From contig CAMWTS010000001.1 of assembly GCA_947177225.1 (NCBI GenBank), positions 62,001 through 126,000 of the forward strand: a DNA stretch of 64,000 nt, read 5' to 3'. The notes under the pieces were generated by a model. The model did not search any database. It saw only the letters and a program-made list of their open reading frames with translations, and was not told the DNA's origin. Numbering within the stretch: position 1 is the stretch's first letter; each line of letters starts with the position of its first letter. Source of the DNA: an uncultured Alistipes sp. (lineage in GTDB: Bacteria > Bacteroidota > Bacteroidia > Bacteroidales > Rikenellaceae). The translations under genes and the position numbers were made by a program. This document shows positions 26,571-34,703 of the stretch, piece after piece.

Positions 26571-28418
26571 ATGAAACGATTTTTCATAATTGTCATGGCA
26601 TTGACCATGTGGGTGTGTCAACTCGCGGCCGTCGAGAAATCGACGACCGTGGTCTACATCAACGGCACCAAATACTACGTGCACGTAGTCAAGGCCGGAG
26701 ACACATTATATTCATTGGCCAAGGCATACGACGTATCGGAAAAGGATATTATCGACAATAATGCCGGAATCGATGCTACGACGTTGCGCATCGACCAAAC
26801 CATAAAAATACCGGTGATCGAACCGCAGCAGAACCCGATGACGAAAAAAGATAAGAAACGTTTCAAGAAACACAATGTCAAATCGGGCGAGACACTGTAT
26901 TCGATAGCGCGCAAATATGAAATATCGGTTGCAACGATCATCGAAGACAACCCCGGCACCGATCCGACGGCAATCTCAATCGGGCAAGAACTGCTGATAC
27001 GCAAATCGGACATAGGCGATACGCCGGTGCAGACGGTCGAACGCGAGTGGAACGAGTACAAGGAGACGCTCAACACATTAACTCCGGCCGACAGTGCGTC
27101 GTATCACATCGTACAGCCAGGCGAGACCATATATTCGCTCTCACGTCGTTTCGGCATGACAGAGGAGGAGTTCTCGCAACTGAACAATCTGAGCGACGGT
27201 CTCAAAGCCGGAGCGATAGTACGGGTAACCGGAGGCAATACGGTTGCTGACAGCCATATATCCGAATCGGGAGATTCGCTGCAAACCGCCTATCCAGATT
27301 TTTCAGAACGGGAAACCATGCAGCCCGTCGGGTTCCGCCGTCTCAATCCATACGAGCGGCTGCAAATAGCACTGATGCTGCCCGTAAATGTCAACAACAA
27401 GGTAAACGACAACTACATAGATTTCTACAAGGGATTCCTGCTGGCTCTGGAACAATTGAAAAACGAAGATCATCTCAACGCCGATCTCACGCTCTTCAAC
27501 ACGGCTCACAATCCGCAAACAGTGAGAACTATCATCGATTGCGATGCCCGTCTGCGGCAGGCCGACATCATCGTAGGTCCGGTATACGAAGACGAAATAC
27601 GCGTCGTGCTCGAATATGCCGAGCTCAATGCCACGCCCGTGGTTTCACCGCTCTCGACAATGACCGAGACCCACAGTCCGGTATTGTTTCAAATGCAGGC
27701 GGCCAACGCCCACAAATACGATAAATTCGCAGACATGTTCGACGGCAGTAAAAACATCGCTCTGATATATGCCGCAAGCAACGATCGCGAATTTGCATCG
27801 GAGATCATGCCGCTGCTCGCATCGAGCAGATACGAATCATACAACTTCACATTCAACCGCACGCCGTTCATCTACCATCGCAATGCCGACGGCAGCAACG
27901 GGGCGCAAGTGGAGATCAACTCTCTGGTACGCGGACAAGCCGACAAGGTATTCGTCATAATGGCCGACAAGGAGACCGATATAGACCGCATACTGACCAC
28001 GTTGTCATCGGCGAAATCGTCGATCACGGATCGCGGGCACCAAATAGGCAGCTATGTAGTTCTTGGCAACCGCAAATGGACTCGGCTCCACAATCTCGAC
28101 AGTCGTATATTCTTCAAGAACAACGTCGTATTCGCCACACCTTATCACGCCAAAAGAAGCGACGAGGAGATAAGGACCTTCGACGGACTGTATGTCAAGG
28201 AGTTCGGCACTCTGCCATCGATGTTCTCTTACAGAGGCTACGATGCCGCAATGATATTCTGCCGCGCCATGTATGAGGGCTTGGAGAGATTGGCCTCCAA
28301 CGATGTTGTCAAACCTCTGTCGACAGGTTATAAATTCGCTTATGAAGACGGACTTTATATAAATACCGGCTGGACACGCGAACGCTACAACAGCAATTTC
28401 ACCATAACTACCGAATAG
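26571..28418 (+). CDS. Secreted triple-LysM protein with a type 1 periplasmic-binding-like domain
   Basis: ATG 26571, two bases after the exonuclease stop, gives a signal peptide (MKRFFIIVMALTMWVCQLAAVE) and 615 residues. Three LysM repeats follow: VHVVKAGDTLYSLAKAY, HNVKSGETLYSIARKYE and YHIVQPGETIYSLSRRF (residues about 35-80, 100-145 and 175-220). The rest (about 270 to 600) resembles a type 1 periplasmic-binding or LpoA-like fold (RLQIALMLPVN, DFYKGFLLALEQL, ADIIVGPVYEDEIR). LysM binds peptidoglycan; the second domain could bind a ligand or activate a cell-wall synthase. Its place between exonuclease and rex is probably operon history. Specific role unknown. Confidence 0.85.
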   Translation: MKRFFIIVMALTMWVCQLAAVEKSTTVVYINGTKYYVHVVKAGDTLYSLAKAYDVSEKDIIDNNAGIDATTLRIDQTIKIPVIEPQQNPMTKKDKKRFKKHNVKSGETLYSIARKYEISVATIIEDNPGTDPTAISIGQELLIRKSDIGDTPVQTVEREWNEYKETLNTLTPADSASYHIVQPGETIYSLSRRFGMTEEEFSQLNNLSDGLKAGAIVRVTGGNTVADSHISESGDSLQTAYPDFSERETMQPVGFRRLNPYERLQIALMLPVNVNNKVNDNYIDFYKGFLLALEQLKNEDHLNADLTLFNTAHNPQTVRTIIDCDARLRQADIIVGPVYEDEIRVVLEYAELNATPVVSPLSTMTETHSPVLFQMQAANAHKYDKFADMFDGSKNIALIYAASNDREFASEIMPLLASSRYESYNFTFNRTPFIYHRNADGSNGAQVEINSLVRGQADKVFVIMADKETDIDRILTTLSSAKSSITDRGHQIGSYVVLGNRKWTRLHNLDSRIFFKNNVVFATPYHAKRSDEEIRTFDGLYVKEFGTLPSMFSYRGYDAAMIFCRAMYEGLERLASNDVVKPLSTGYKFAYEDGLYINTGWTRERYNSNFTITTE

Positions 28419-28422
28419 CATC

Positions 28423-29079
28423 ATGGCAAACAACATATCGGCACCCATACCGGAAAAGACCGTAGAACGATTGAGCGAATATCGCCGCACATTGCTCTCT
28501 TGTCACCGACAGGGCATAACCCATATCTTTTCGCACGTGCTCGCCGGCATGCACGGCATCACGGCAGTACAAGTGCGTCGCGATCTGATGTTGATAGGAT
28601 TTTCAAGCGACACGAAAAAAGGGTATGATGTCAAGGTATTGATCGACTTCATAAACAACATACTCGACAGCGAAACGACAACCAACATCGCCATCATAGG
28701 TATGGGTCACCTGGCACAGGCCATCACCAAATATTTCAACAGCAAAGGACTCAAACTGCGCATTATAGCTTCGTTCGATGTCGATCCGGCCAAAGTAGGG
28801 CACATCATCGACGACATTCCGTGCTACCACATGGACCAGTTCGAAGACAAGGTGGAAAACCTCGATATCAGCATTGTAATCGTGTCGTCGCCGACGGAGG
28901 TCGCCACAGAGTTGGTCGTCCCCATTATCAATGCTGGCATCAAGGGTGTGTTGAACTTCACTTCCGTACCGCTCAACTTCCCGCAAGGTATCGTCGTCGA
29001 GAATTACGACATAACGACAATTCTCGAAAAGGTCGCATATTTTGTGAAGGTCAACGAAGAGAACAACAATAACAACTAA
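28423..29079 (+). CDS. rex: Redox-sensing transcriptional repressor Rex
   Basis: The 218-residue protein has an N-terminal winged helix (PEKTVERLSEYRRTLLSC ... GITAVQVRRDLMLIG with the family's VRRDL recognition helix) and a Rossmann domain (NIAIIGMGHLAQAI) followed by the ASFDVDPAKVG strand. Rex binds operators when NAD+/NADH is high and leaves when NADH rises, controlling fermentative genes. The Gly-rich loop reads GMGHLA, where many Rex proteins have GxGNLG. A poly-Asn C-terminus (EENNNNN) is present. It is the fourth gene of the dnaN-headed run, four bases after the LysM gene. Confidence 0.95.
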   Translation: MANNISAPIPEKTVERLSEYRRTLLSCHRQGITHIFSHVLAGMHGITAVQVRRDLMLIGFSSDTKKGYDVKVLIDFINNILDSETTTNIAIIGMGHLAQAITKYFNSKGLKLRIIASFDVDPAKVGHIIDDIPCYHMDQFEDKVENLDISIVIVSSPTEVATELVVPIINAGIKGVLNFTSVPLNFPQGIVVENYDITTILEKVAYFVKVNEENNNNN

Positions 29080-29087
29080 CTACTGTC

Positions 29088-29825
29088 ATGCGAATACACT
29101 ACGGTTTCGACGACATTGCAACGATCGACGCACCGGTGGTCACACTCGGATCGTTCGACGGCGTGCATGGCGGGCATCGCGCACTGCTCGATGCAGTGAA
29201 GCGAATTGCCGCACAGACCGAAGGTCGAAGCGTGGTAATGACATTCGAGCCGCACCCCCGCATAGCATTGGGCACCGACAAAGGGCTTTCCCTTCTGACC
29301 ACAGTCGAGGAGAAAGCAATACTGCTCGAACGCGCCGGCATCGACGATATGATCGTAGTACCGTTCGACAGCAGATTCAGCAGCCAAAGCCACGACGAAT
29401 TTATTCGCAACTACATGATCGACAAGTTGCACATACGCGGTCTCGTCATAGGATACAACCACCGTTTCGGTCGTGGCAATGAAGGAAATTTCGACACGCT
29501 TTCACCGCTTGCCGCTCAATTCGGATTCACCCTGCACCGCGTAGAGCAATACACAGACGACAGTGCCAAAGTGAGCTCGACCGTCATACGCCGCCTGATC
29601 GGGAGCGGCGATATGAATTCGGCCGTTCGCATGCTCACACACCCGTATATAATAAAAGGTGTATGCCGCAACGGGCGTATAGCCGTCACCGACCGCTACA
29701 AGTTGCTGCCTCCCTCGGGAAGATATGCCGGCAGAATAGACGGCGAAGAGACCCGGATAGTTGTCGACGGCAGAGTTATAACAGCTGACATTGAAGATAA
29801 AGAAGCAATTATAGAGTTTATATAA
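29088..29825 (+). CDS. RibF-like FAD synthetase lacking a complete riboflavin kinase domain
   Basis: The 245-residue product has the nucleotidyltransferase half of RibF: GSFDGVHGGHRALL, MTFEPHPRIA, IGYNHRFGRGNEGNF and VSSTVIRRLIGSGDM. Complete bifunctional RibF proteins are about 305 residues with a C-terminal kinase domain carrying a PTANI-type motif. Here that motif is absent and only about 60 residues follow residue 185 (IIKGVCRNGRIAVTDRYKL). It may therefore only adenylylate FMN to FAD, or use another substrate. A full ribF elsewhere in the genome is expected. Genes on both sides are separated by 4 to 8 bases. Confidence 0.82.
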   Translation: MRIHYGFDDIATIDAPVVTLGSFDGVHGGHRALLDAVKRIAAQTEGRSVVMTFEPHPRIALGTDKGLSLLTTVEEKAILLERAGIDDMIVVPFDSRFSSQSHDEFIRNYMIDKLHIRGLVIGYNHRFGRGNEGNFDTLSPLAAQFGFTLHRVEQYTDDSAKVSSTVIRRLIGSGDMNSAVRMLTHPYIIKGVCRNGRIAVTDRYKLLPPSGRYAGRIDGEETRIVVDGRVITADIEDKEAIIEFI

Positions 29826-29829
29826 AGCT

Positions 29830-30237
29830 ATGATAAGCCACGACACAAAAATACGCGTACTCTACAAGCACACCGACCAGATGGGAGTAGTGCATCACTC
29901 GAACTACATCAATTTCTTTGAAGCGGCACGCACGGAACTGATGCGTGAGATAGGATTGACCTATGCCGAAGTAGAGCGGCGCGGCATAATGATGCCCATA
30001 CTCGACGTGCACATAAAATATCAGCAGCCGGCACGTTACGACGAAGTGATAACAGTCAGAGCCTCCATCGCGCAGATGCCTATGGCACGTGTCAATTTCG
30101 ATTACGAAGTTATCGGGGAAGACGGTCGCGCGATAGCAACGGGCAGCACGACTCTCGGATTTATAGACAGCCTCTCTCGCCGTCCGCAGCGAGCCCCGCA
30201 GTGGCTCGTAGAGGTATTGCGTCCACACGTAGAATAA
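29830..30237 (+). CDS. YbgC/FadM-type acyl-CoA thioesterase (hotdog fold)
   Basis: The 135-residue single hotdog domain shows HTDQMGVVHHSNYINFFEAARTELMREIG, with the Asp of DxxGxxxxxxY and the following Glu/Arg positions of the 4HBT active site. It should hydrolyse acyl-CoA or acyl-ACP thioesters in the cytoplasm. It starts four bases after the ribF-like gene. Some YbgC proteins act with the Tol-Pal system, but no tol genes are nearby. Confidence 0.88.
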   Translation: MISHDTKIRVLYKHTDQMGVVHHSNYINFFEAARTELMREIGLTYAEVERRGIMMPILDVHIKYQQPARYDEVITVRASIAQMPMARVNFDYEVIGEDGRAIATGSTTLGFIDSLSRRPQRAPQWLVEVLRPHVE

Positions 30238-30247
30238 CAGTAGCATT

Positions 30248-30898
30248 ATGGGCAACAGACTGTTTTGCAAAGTATTCACCATTGCATTTATAGCATTGGT
30301 TGCGGTATATGTCCTCTCATTTCACATCGATACCCCGTCGTGGTTCAGGCCATTTGCCAAGACCATGCCGGTGTTGTTCCTCAGCATGGCGACATGGCGG
30401 GCAGGCAATACCGGACGATGCCTGCCGCTCATTCCGCTGGCACTTCTGTTGTCGAGCATGGGCGATCTGGCAGGCGACCTGCACGCATTTCTATGGCAGA
30501 TAGGGTTGTTCGCAGCTGCACACACAGCCTATATCGTCGGCTTCATACGCAGATGCAACCCGACGAAAGCCTCGCGCACAGTGGCATCGGCATTGATATC
30601 ACTGTCGGCCGTACTCGGATCGTATATCATAAATCGCATACCGAGCCGAACAGAGAGCATATTCATCATAATCTACATAATCATTATAACCGCCATGGCC
30701 ATATCGGCCGTATTTCAGGACAGTCGTTACCGATGGTGGTATGCCGCTGCGGCAATAGTGTTCATCTTCTCCGATTCGTGCATAGCATGGAATCGCTATG
30801 TCGCGCACATACCGCACGCTACGGTGTGGATCATGTCGACATATTTTATCGCCCAATACACCATAGCCCGTCTCTATCTGGCAGAGAAACTGCGATAA
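30248..30898 (+). CDS. YhhN-family lysoplasmalogenase-like membrane protein
   Basis: The 216-residue protein has about seven to eight membrane helices. It contains the family's polar motifs, such as LLSSMGDLAGDL, AAHTAYIVGF and FIFSDSCIAWNRY. YhhN (TMEM86 family) enzymes cleave the vinyl ether bond of lysoplasmalogens; anaerobic gut bacteria that make plasmalogens carry them, but the substrate here is not shown. It is the last gene of the dnaN-headed run. An overlapping 216-codon ORF in another frame is a shadow. Confidence 0.85.
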   Translation: MGNRLFCKVFTIAFIALVAVYVLSFHIDTPSWFRPFAKTMPVLFLSMATWRAGNTGRCLPLIPLALLLSSMGDLAGDLHAFLWQIGLFAAAHTAYIVGFIRRCNPTKASRTVASALISLSAVLGSYIINRIPSRTESIFIIIYIIIITAMAISAVFQDSRYRWWYAAAAIVFIFSDSCIAWNRYVAHIPHATVWIMSTYFIAQYTIARLYLAEKLR

Positions 30899-30921
30899 AG
30901 AGAGCATTTAGATAATCCTTG

Positions 30922-30953
30922 CTCGGAGCCGAACAGATTCGAGCCGCGCCGAG
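30922..30953. repeat. Dispersed palindromic repeat, copy C
   Basis: CTCGGAGCCGAACAGATTCG followed by AGCCGCGCCGAG can fold through CTCGG/CCGAG and shares GAACAGATTC with the repeat upstream of dnaE. A further hairpin, GCCTCG/CGAGGC, lies about 60 bases on. Both are in the 289-base gap before htpG. Confidence 0.4.
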
Positions 30954-31082
30954 GCAGGGCAGGGTGCAAGTCGTCGAACCTTCTCAACAGGCAAAACCCG
31001 CCTCGCCTGAACTGTGCCGAGGCGAAACCGGATCGAAAAATTCAGACTGGCATGACACTGCCGGCACGTGTTGTACGCGTGC

Positions 31083-31101
31083 TGACAGGTGCCGTATGTC
31101 A
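31083..31101. promoter_or_regulatory. Inverted repeat TGACA-N9-TGTCA upstream of htpG
   Basis: The 5-bp arms lie about 20 bases before the -24 element of the sigma-54-like promoter, close for a classic enhancer. It could be an activator or repressor site. The short arms make chance possible. Confidence 0.35.
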
Positions 31102-31121
31102 AAATGGCAGATGTTGGGCAG

Positions 31122-31137
31122 TGGCACACAGTTTGAT
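31122..31137 (+). promoter_or_regulatory. Sigma-54 (RpoN)-type promoter of htpG
   Basis: TGGCACACAGTTTGAT fits TGGCACRNNNNTTGCW with one mismatch (A for C in the -12 GC). The spacing between GG and the -12 G is the required 10 bases. Transcription would begin near 31148, leaving about a 40-base leader before ATG 31188. No TAnnTTTG box is seen at a suitable place. Confidence 0.6.
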
Positions 31138-31187
31138 TGACAATGCTCTGTAACAGAGAACAAACAAATTATAACCACATAAAAGAT

Positions 31188-33248
31188 ATGAAAAGCGGAA
31201 AAATAGGGGTAACGACAGAAAATATATTCCCCGTAATCAAGAAGTTTCTTTATTCCGATCATGAAATTTTCCTTCGTGAGCTGGTATCCAATGCAGTCGA
31301 TGCCACGCAAAAATTGAAGACATTGTCGGCCAAGGGCGAAGCCAAAGGCGAGCTGGGCGATTTGACTATACGCATAGCCGTCGACGAGTCGGCCAAAACA
31401 CTCACCGTCACCGACCGCGGAATAGGCATGACAGCCGAAGAGGTCGACAAATACATCAATCAGATTGCATTCTCCGGAGCCGAGGAGTTTATGGCCAAGT
31501 ATAAGGATCAGGCCATCATCGGACACTTCGGTCTTGGCTTCTACTCATCGTTTATGGTTGCCGACAAGGTGGAGATCTTCACCCGCTCGTATCGCGAAGG
31601 TGCCAAAGCCGTACATTGGAGCTGCGAAGGATCGCCCGAATTCGAGATGGAGGAGACCGACGAGCAGCGCGACCGCGGAACCACCATCGTCCTGCATCTG
31701 TCGGAGGATTGCGCCGAATATTGCCAGAAAAGCAAGATCGACGAATTGTTGAAGAAATATTGTCGATTCCTGCCTGTCGCCATCGCATTCGGCAAGAAAA
31801 CAGAGTGGAAAGACGGCAAGTATGTCGACACCGACCAGGACAATATAATCAACGACACCGATCCGCTGTGGACACGCAAACCGACCGACATAACGGAGGA
31901 GCAGTACAAGGAGTTTTATCGCGAGCTGTATCCGATGAGCGACGATCCGCTGTTCTACATTCATCTCAATATAGACTATCCGTTCAACCTCACCGGCATT
32001 CTCTATTTCCCGAAGATACACAACAACTTCGAGATACAGAAAAACAAAATACAGCTCTATTCGAATCAGGTGTTCGTTACCGATCAGGTCGAGGGTATCG
32101 TTCCGGAATATCTGACGCTGCTGCACGGTGTGATCGACTCGCCAGATATTCCGCTCAACGTATCGCGCAGCTATCTGCAAAGCGACTCAAACGTCAAGAA
32201 GATATCCGGTTACATCACCCGCAAGGTAGCCGATCGTTTGCAGGAGCTGTTTTCGACCATGCGTGCCGACTACGAGCAGAAGTGGGACGACCTGAAAATA
32301 TTCATTCAATACGGTATTCTCACCGATGAGAAATTTGCCGAAAAGGCTCAGAGTTTCATGCTCTGGAAAAGCATCGAGGGCAAATACTACACCGGCGAAG
32401 AGTACGAAGAGAAGATCAAGGAGCAGCAGACCGACAAGAACGGCAATCTGATAGTGCTCTATGTCGACGATCCGGTAAGCAAGGATTCGTTCGTCGAAGC
32501 GGCCAAAGCCAAAGGTTACGATGTATTGGAGATGAACGGACAGCTCGACAACCACTATATCAACTGGTATGAGTCGAAACACGACAAGACACGCTTCGTG
32601 CGTGTCGACAGCGATGTGATCGACAAACTAATACAAAAGGAGCATACGCAAAGCATGTCGTTGAGCGAGGCTCAACAGCAGATCATGCGTCCGGTATTCG
32701 AAAGCCAGATGCCCAAGGACGACAAGATACACTATCATATATCGTTCGAGCCGATGTCGGCCGACGAGGCTCCCGTCGTAATCACCCAAAACGAATTCAT
32801 GCGACGCATGAAGGAGATGGCACAGGTCAGCGGCGGTTCTATGAGCCAGTTCTACGGACAGATGCCCGACAACTTCACCATCGCCGTCAACGGCAATCAC
32901 CCGATCGTGATCGACATATTGAGCGAGGTGGAGTCGGCCTACGGCGACAAGCTGCGCACCATAACCAAGAAGATCGATGCCGCAGTGGTCGAGGAGGGAC
33001 GCTTCAACGAAGTGGTCAAAGACAAGAAGGAGGAGGATCTCTCGCCCGAAGAGAAGACGACTCGCGACGAACTCGCCCAGAAAGTGCTCGACCTGCGCCA
33101 ACAGCGCGATACGCGTTTGCAGGAGATCGGCGCAGCCAACGGCAAAGTGCGTCAGATAATCGATCTGGCACTGCTCAGCAACGGCATGTTGAAGGGTAAA
33201 AACCTTTCGGATTTCATACAGCGCAGCATATCGCTCATAGAGAAATAG
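31188..33248 (+). CDS. htpG: Molecular chaperone HtpG (Hsp90)
   Basis: ATG 31188 gives the family start MKSGKIGVTTENIFPVIKKFLYSDHEIF and 686 residues; the track start at 31137 lies within the promoter. The GHKL ATPase has RELVSNAVDATQKL, DRGIGMT and GHFGLGFYSSFMV. Middle and C-terminal dimerisation domains follow; as in all bacterial Hsp90s the MEEVD tail is missing. It remodels client proteins in the cytoplasm under stress. It is monocistronic, between a sigma-54-like promoter and a strong terminator. Confidence 0.97.
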   Translation: MKSGKIGVTTENIFPVIKKFLYSDHEIFLRELVSNAVDATQKLKTLSAKGEAKGELGDLTIRIAVDESAKTLTVTDRGIGMTAEEVDKYINQIAFSGAEEFMAKYKDQAIIGHFGLGFYSSFMVADKVEIFTRSYREGAKAVHWSCEGSPEFEMEETDEQRDRGTTIVLHLSEDCAEYCQKSKIDELLKKYCRFLPVAIAFGKKTEWKDGKYVDTDQDNIINDTDPLWTRKPTDITEEQYKEFYRELYPMSDDPLFYIHLNIDYPFNLTGILYFPKIHNNFEIQKNKIQLYSNQVFVTDQVEGIVPEYLTLLHGVIDSPDIPLNVSRSYLQSDSNVKKISGYITRKVADRLQELFSTMRADYEQKWDDLKIFIQYGILTDEKFAEKAQSFMLWKSIEGKYYTGEEYEEKIKEQQTDKNGNLIVLYVDDPVSKDSFVEAAKAKGYDVLEMNGQLDNHYINWYESKHDKTRFVRVDSDVIDKLIQKEHTQSMSLSEAQQQIMRPVFESQMPKDDKIHYHISFEPMSADEAPVVITQNEFMRRMKEMAQVSGGSMSQFYGQMPDNFTIAVNGNHPIVIDILSEVESAYGDKLRTITKKIDAAVVEEGRFNEVVKDKKEEDLSPEEKTTRDELAQKVLDLRQQRDTRLQEIGAANGKVRQIIDLALLSNGMLKGKNLSDFIQRSISLIEK

Positions 33249-33276
33249 GGTAGACCCGCCTCAGTGCGTTTCGCCG

Positions 33277-33311
33277 ATAGCCGCAAAACATCGTGTTTTG
33301 CGGCTATTTTA
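33277..33311 (+). terminator. Rho-independent terminator of htpG
   Basis: A perfect 14-bp stem ATAGCCGCAAAACA/TGTTTTGCGGCTAT with loop TCG is followed by TTTATTAT, 28 bases after the stop. Confidence 0.9.
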
Positions 33312-33355
33312 TTATACATACGACGCAAATAGTCATACAAAAGAAAAATTTTGCG

Positions 33356-33363
33356 TATATTTG
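33356..33363 (+). promoter_or_regulatory. -7 box for the MFS transporter gene
   Basis: TATATTTG lies 41 bases before ATG 33405. No well-placed -33 TTTG is seen. Confidence 0.55.
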
Positions 33364-33404
33364 AAAAAGGAAACGAAACTAATTACTATATAACCAGACG
33401 CAAA

Positions 33405-34625
33405 ATGACAACTATTTTCGAGAAGACCGGATTGCCGCGTTCGCTCGCGTGGGGATTTCTGGGTGTGCTCGTCTTCATGATGGGCGACGGCATAGAGCAG
33501 ACTTGGCTCAGCAAATATATCGACTCTCATGGTCTCGATCCGGCTACGCTGTTCAGCATATACGGAATCACCATAGCCATTTCATCGTGGCTGTCGGGTG
33601 TCATAGCCGAGACATTCGGCATCAAACGCACCATGCTGTTAGGTTATCTGATCTACATGGTCGGCATGGCGGGCTTCGCCGGCATCGGCATGACCGACAT
33701 GAACTACACCACGCTAATCATAACCTACGCATTCAAGGGTCTGGGCTATCCGCTCTTCGCCTATACGTTCATGGTATGGATAACTTATCGCGTCGACAAG
33801 CAACGGCTAAGTTCGGCACAAGGGTGGTTCTGGTTTGTCTTCACCGGAGGCCTGAATGTGCTCGGAGCCTACTACGGAGTATTCGCCATGAAGCACATAG
33901 GTGTGGTACCGACGCTGTTCACTTCGCTCGTCTTCGCCTCGATAGGAGCGTTGTTCGCACTGTGGGTCAACCGGTGCGATGACGGCAATCTGTTCGACGA
34001 CCGCGACAAAGCCGAAACCGGAGGTTCGAAGTGGCGCGAACTGTTGCAAGGATTCGCAATCATGAAACGCGAACCCAAAGTGTTGATGGGAGGCATCGTA
34101 CGCATAATAAACACCACCTCTCAATTCGCGTTTGTGGTCTTCATGCCGCTGTATCTCAAAGACTACGGCATAGGCGATACGGAGTGGGCTTCGATATGGG
34201 GATCGATATTCATGTTCAACATCATATTCAACCTCGTATTCGGCATCGTCGGCGACCGCATAGGCTGGAACCGCACCATAATCTGGTTCGGCGGCGTGGG
34301 TTGCGCTCTCACCGTTTTGTTGTTCTACTACTCGCCTGCCATATGCAACAACTTCTGGTTCATACTCCTTGCAGGTATACTGTGGTGCGTGATGCTGGCC
34401 GGATATGTTCCGCTCAGCGCATTGGTGCCGTCGCTCGTCGAGAAGGAGAAAGGTGCTGCAGTATCAGTCTTGAATCTCGGTGCCGGTCTATCCACATTCG
34501 TCGGACCGCTGCTCGTCAAACTCCTCAAAGAGCCTATCGGCTACGAGGGAATAGCATGGACACTGGCCGGACTGTATCTCGCCAGCGCCGTGATGACGCA
34601 CTACATCACACCATCGCATAAATAG
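33405..34625 (+). CDS. MFS transporter (RbtT/DalT/CsbX-like subfamily)
   Basis: The start at 33405 (MTTIFEKTGLPRSLAWGFLGVLVFMMGDGIEQTW) gives 406 residues with twelve predicted helices; the track start adds residues from the leader. Helix 2-3 loop GVIAETFGIKRTMLLGY is the MFS A-motif region, and IVGDRIGWNR is its repeat in the second half. The N-terminal GDGIEQTWLSKYI is typical of the subfamily related to ribitol/arabitol and CsbX transporters. Substrate is unknown; no sugar or polyol enzyme gene is adjacent. It is monocistronic. Confidence 0.85.
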   Translation: MTTIFEKTGLPRSLAWGFLGVLVFMMGDGIEQTWLSKYIDSHGLDPATLFSIYGITIAISSWLSGVIAETFGIKRTMLLGYLIYMVGMAGFAGIGMTDMNYTTLIITYAFKGLGYPLFAYTFMVWITYRVDKQRLSSAQGWFWFVFTGGLNVLGAYYGVFAMKHIGVVPTLFTSLVFASIGALFALWVNRCDDGNLFDDRDKAETGGSKWRELLQGFAIMKREPKVLMGGIVRIINTTSQFAFVVFMPLYLKDYGIGDTEWASIWGSIFMFNIIFNLVFGIVGDRIGWNRTIIWFGGVGCALTVLLFYYSPAICNNFWFILLAGILWCVMLAGYVPLSALVPSLVEKEKGAAVSVLNLGAGLSTFVGPLLVKLLKEPIGYEGIAWTLAGLYLASAVMTHYITPSHK

Positions 34626-34645
34626 CATAGTATTAAAACAAAAAT

Positions 34646-34674
34646 AACCCCGCCTGGAAATTGCAGGCGGGGTT
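34646..34674. terminator. Bidirectional terminator between MFS and lipoprotein genes
   Basis: An 11-bp perfect stem AACCCCGCCTG/CAGGCGGGGTT with a 7-base loop lies between two convergent genes, with A-rich and AAAT-rich flanks. Confidence 0.85.
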
Positions 34675-34703
34675 AAATATTTCGTTCAGATTTCAATGCT
34701 TCA

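Noticed and set aside
30265-30915. 216-residue ORF overlapping the YhhN gene
   Set aside because: It is a +1-type frame with Arg/His-rich sequence typical of shadows; the YhhN frame has membrane helices and family motifs.
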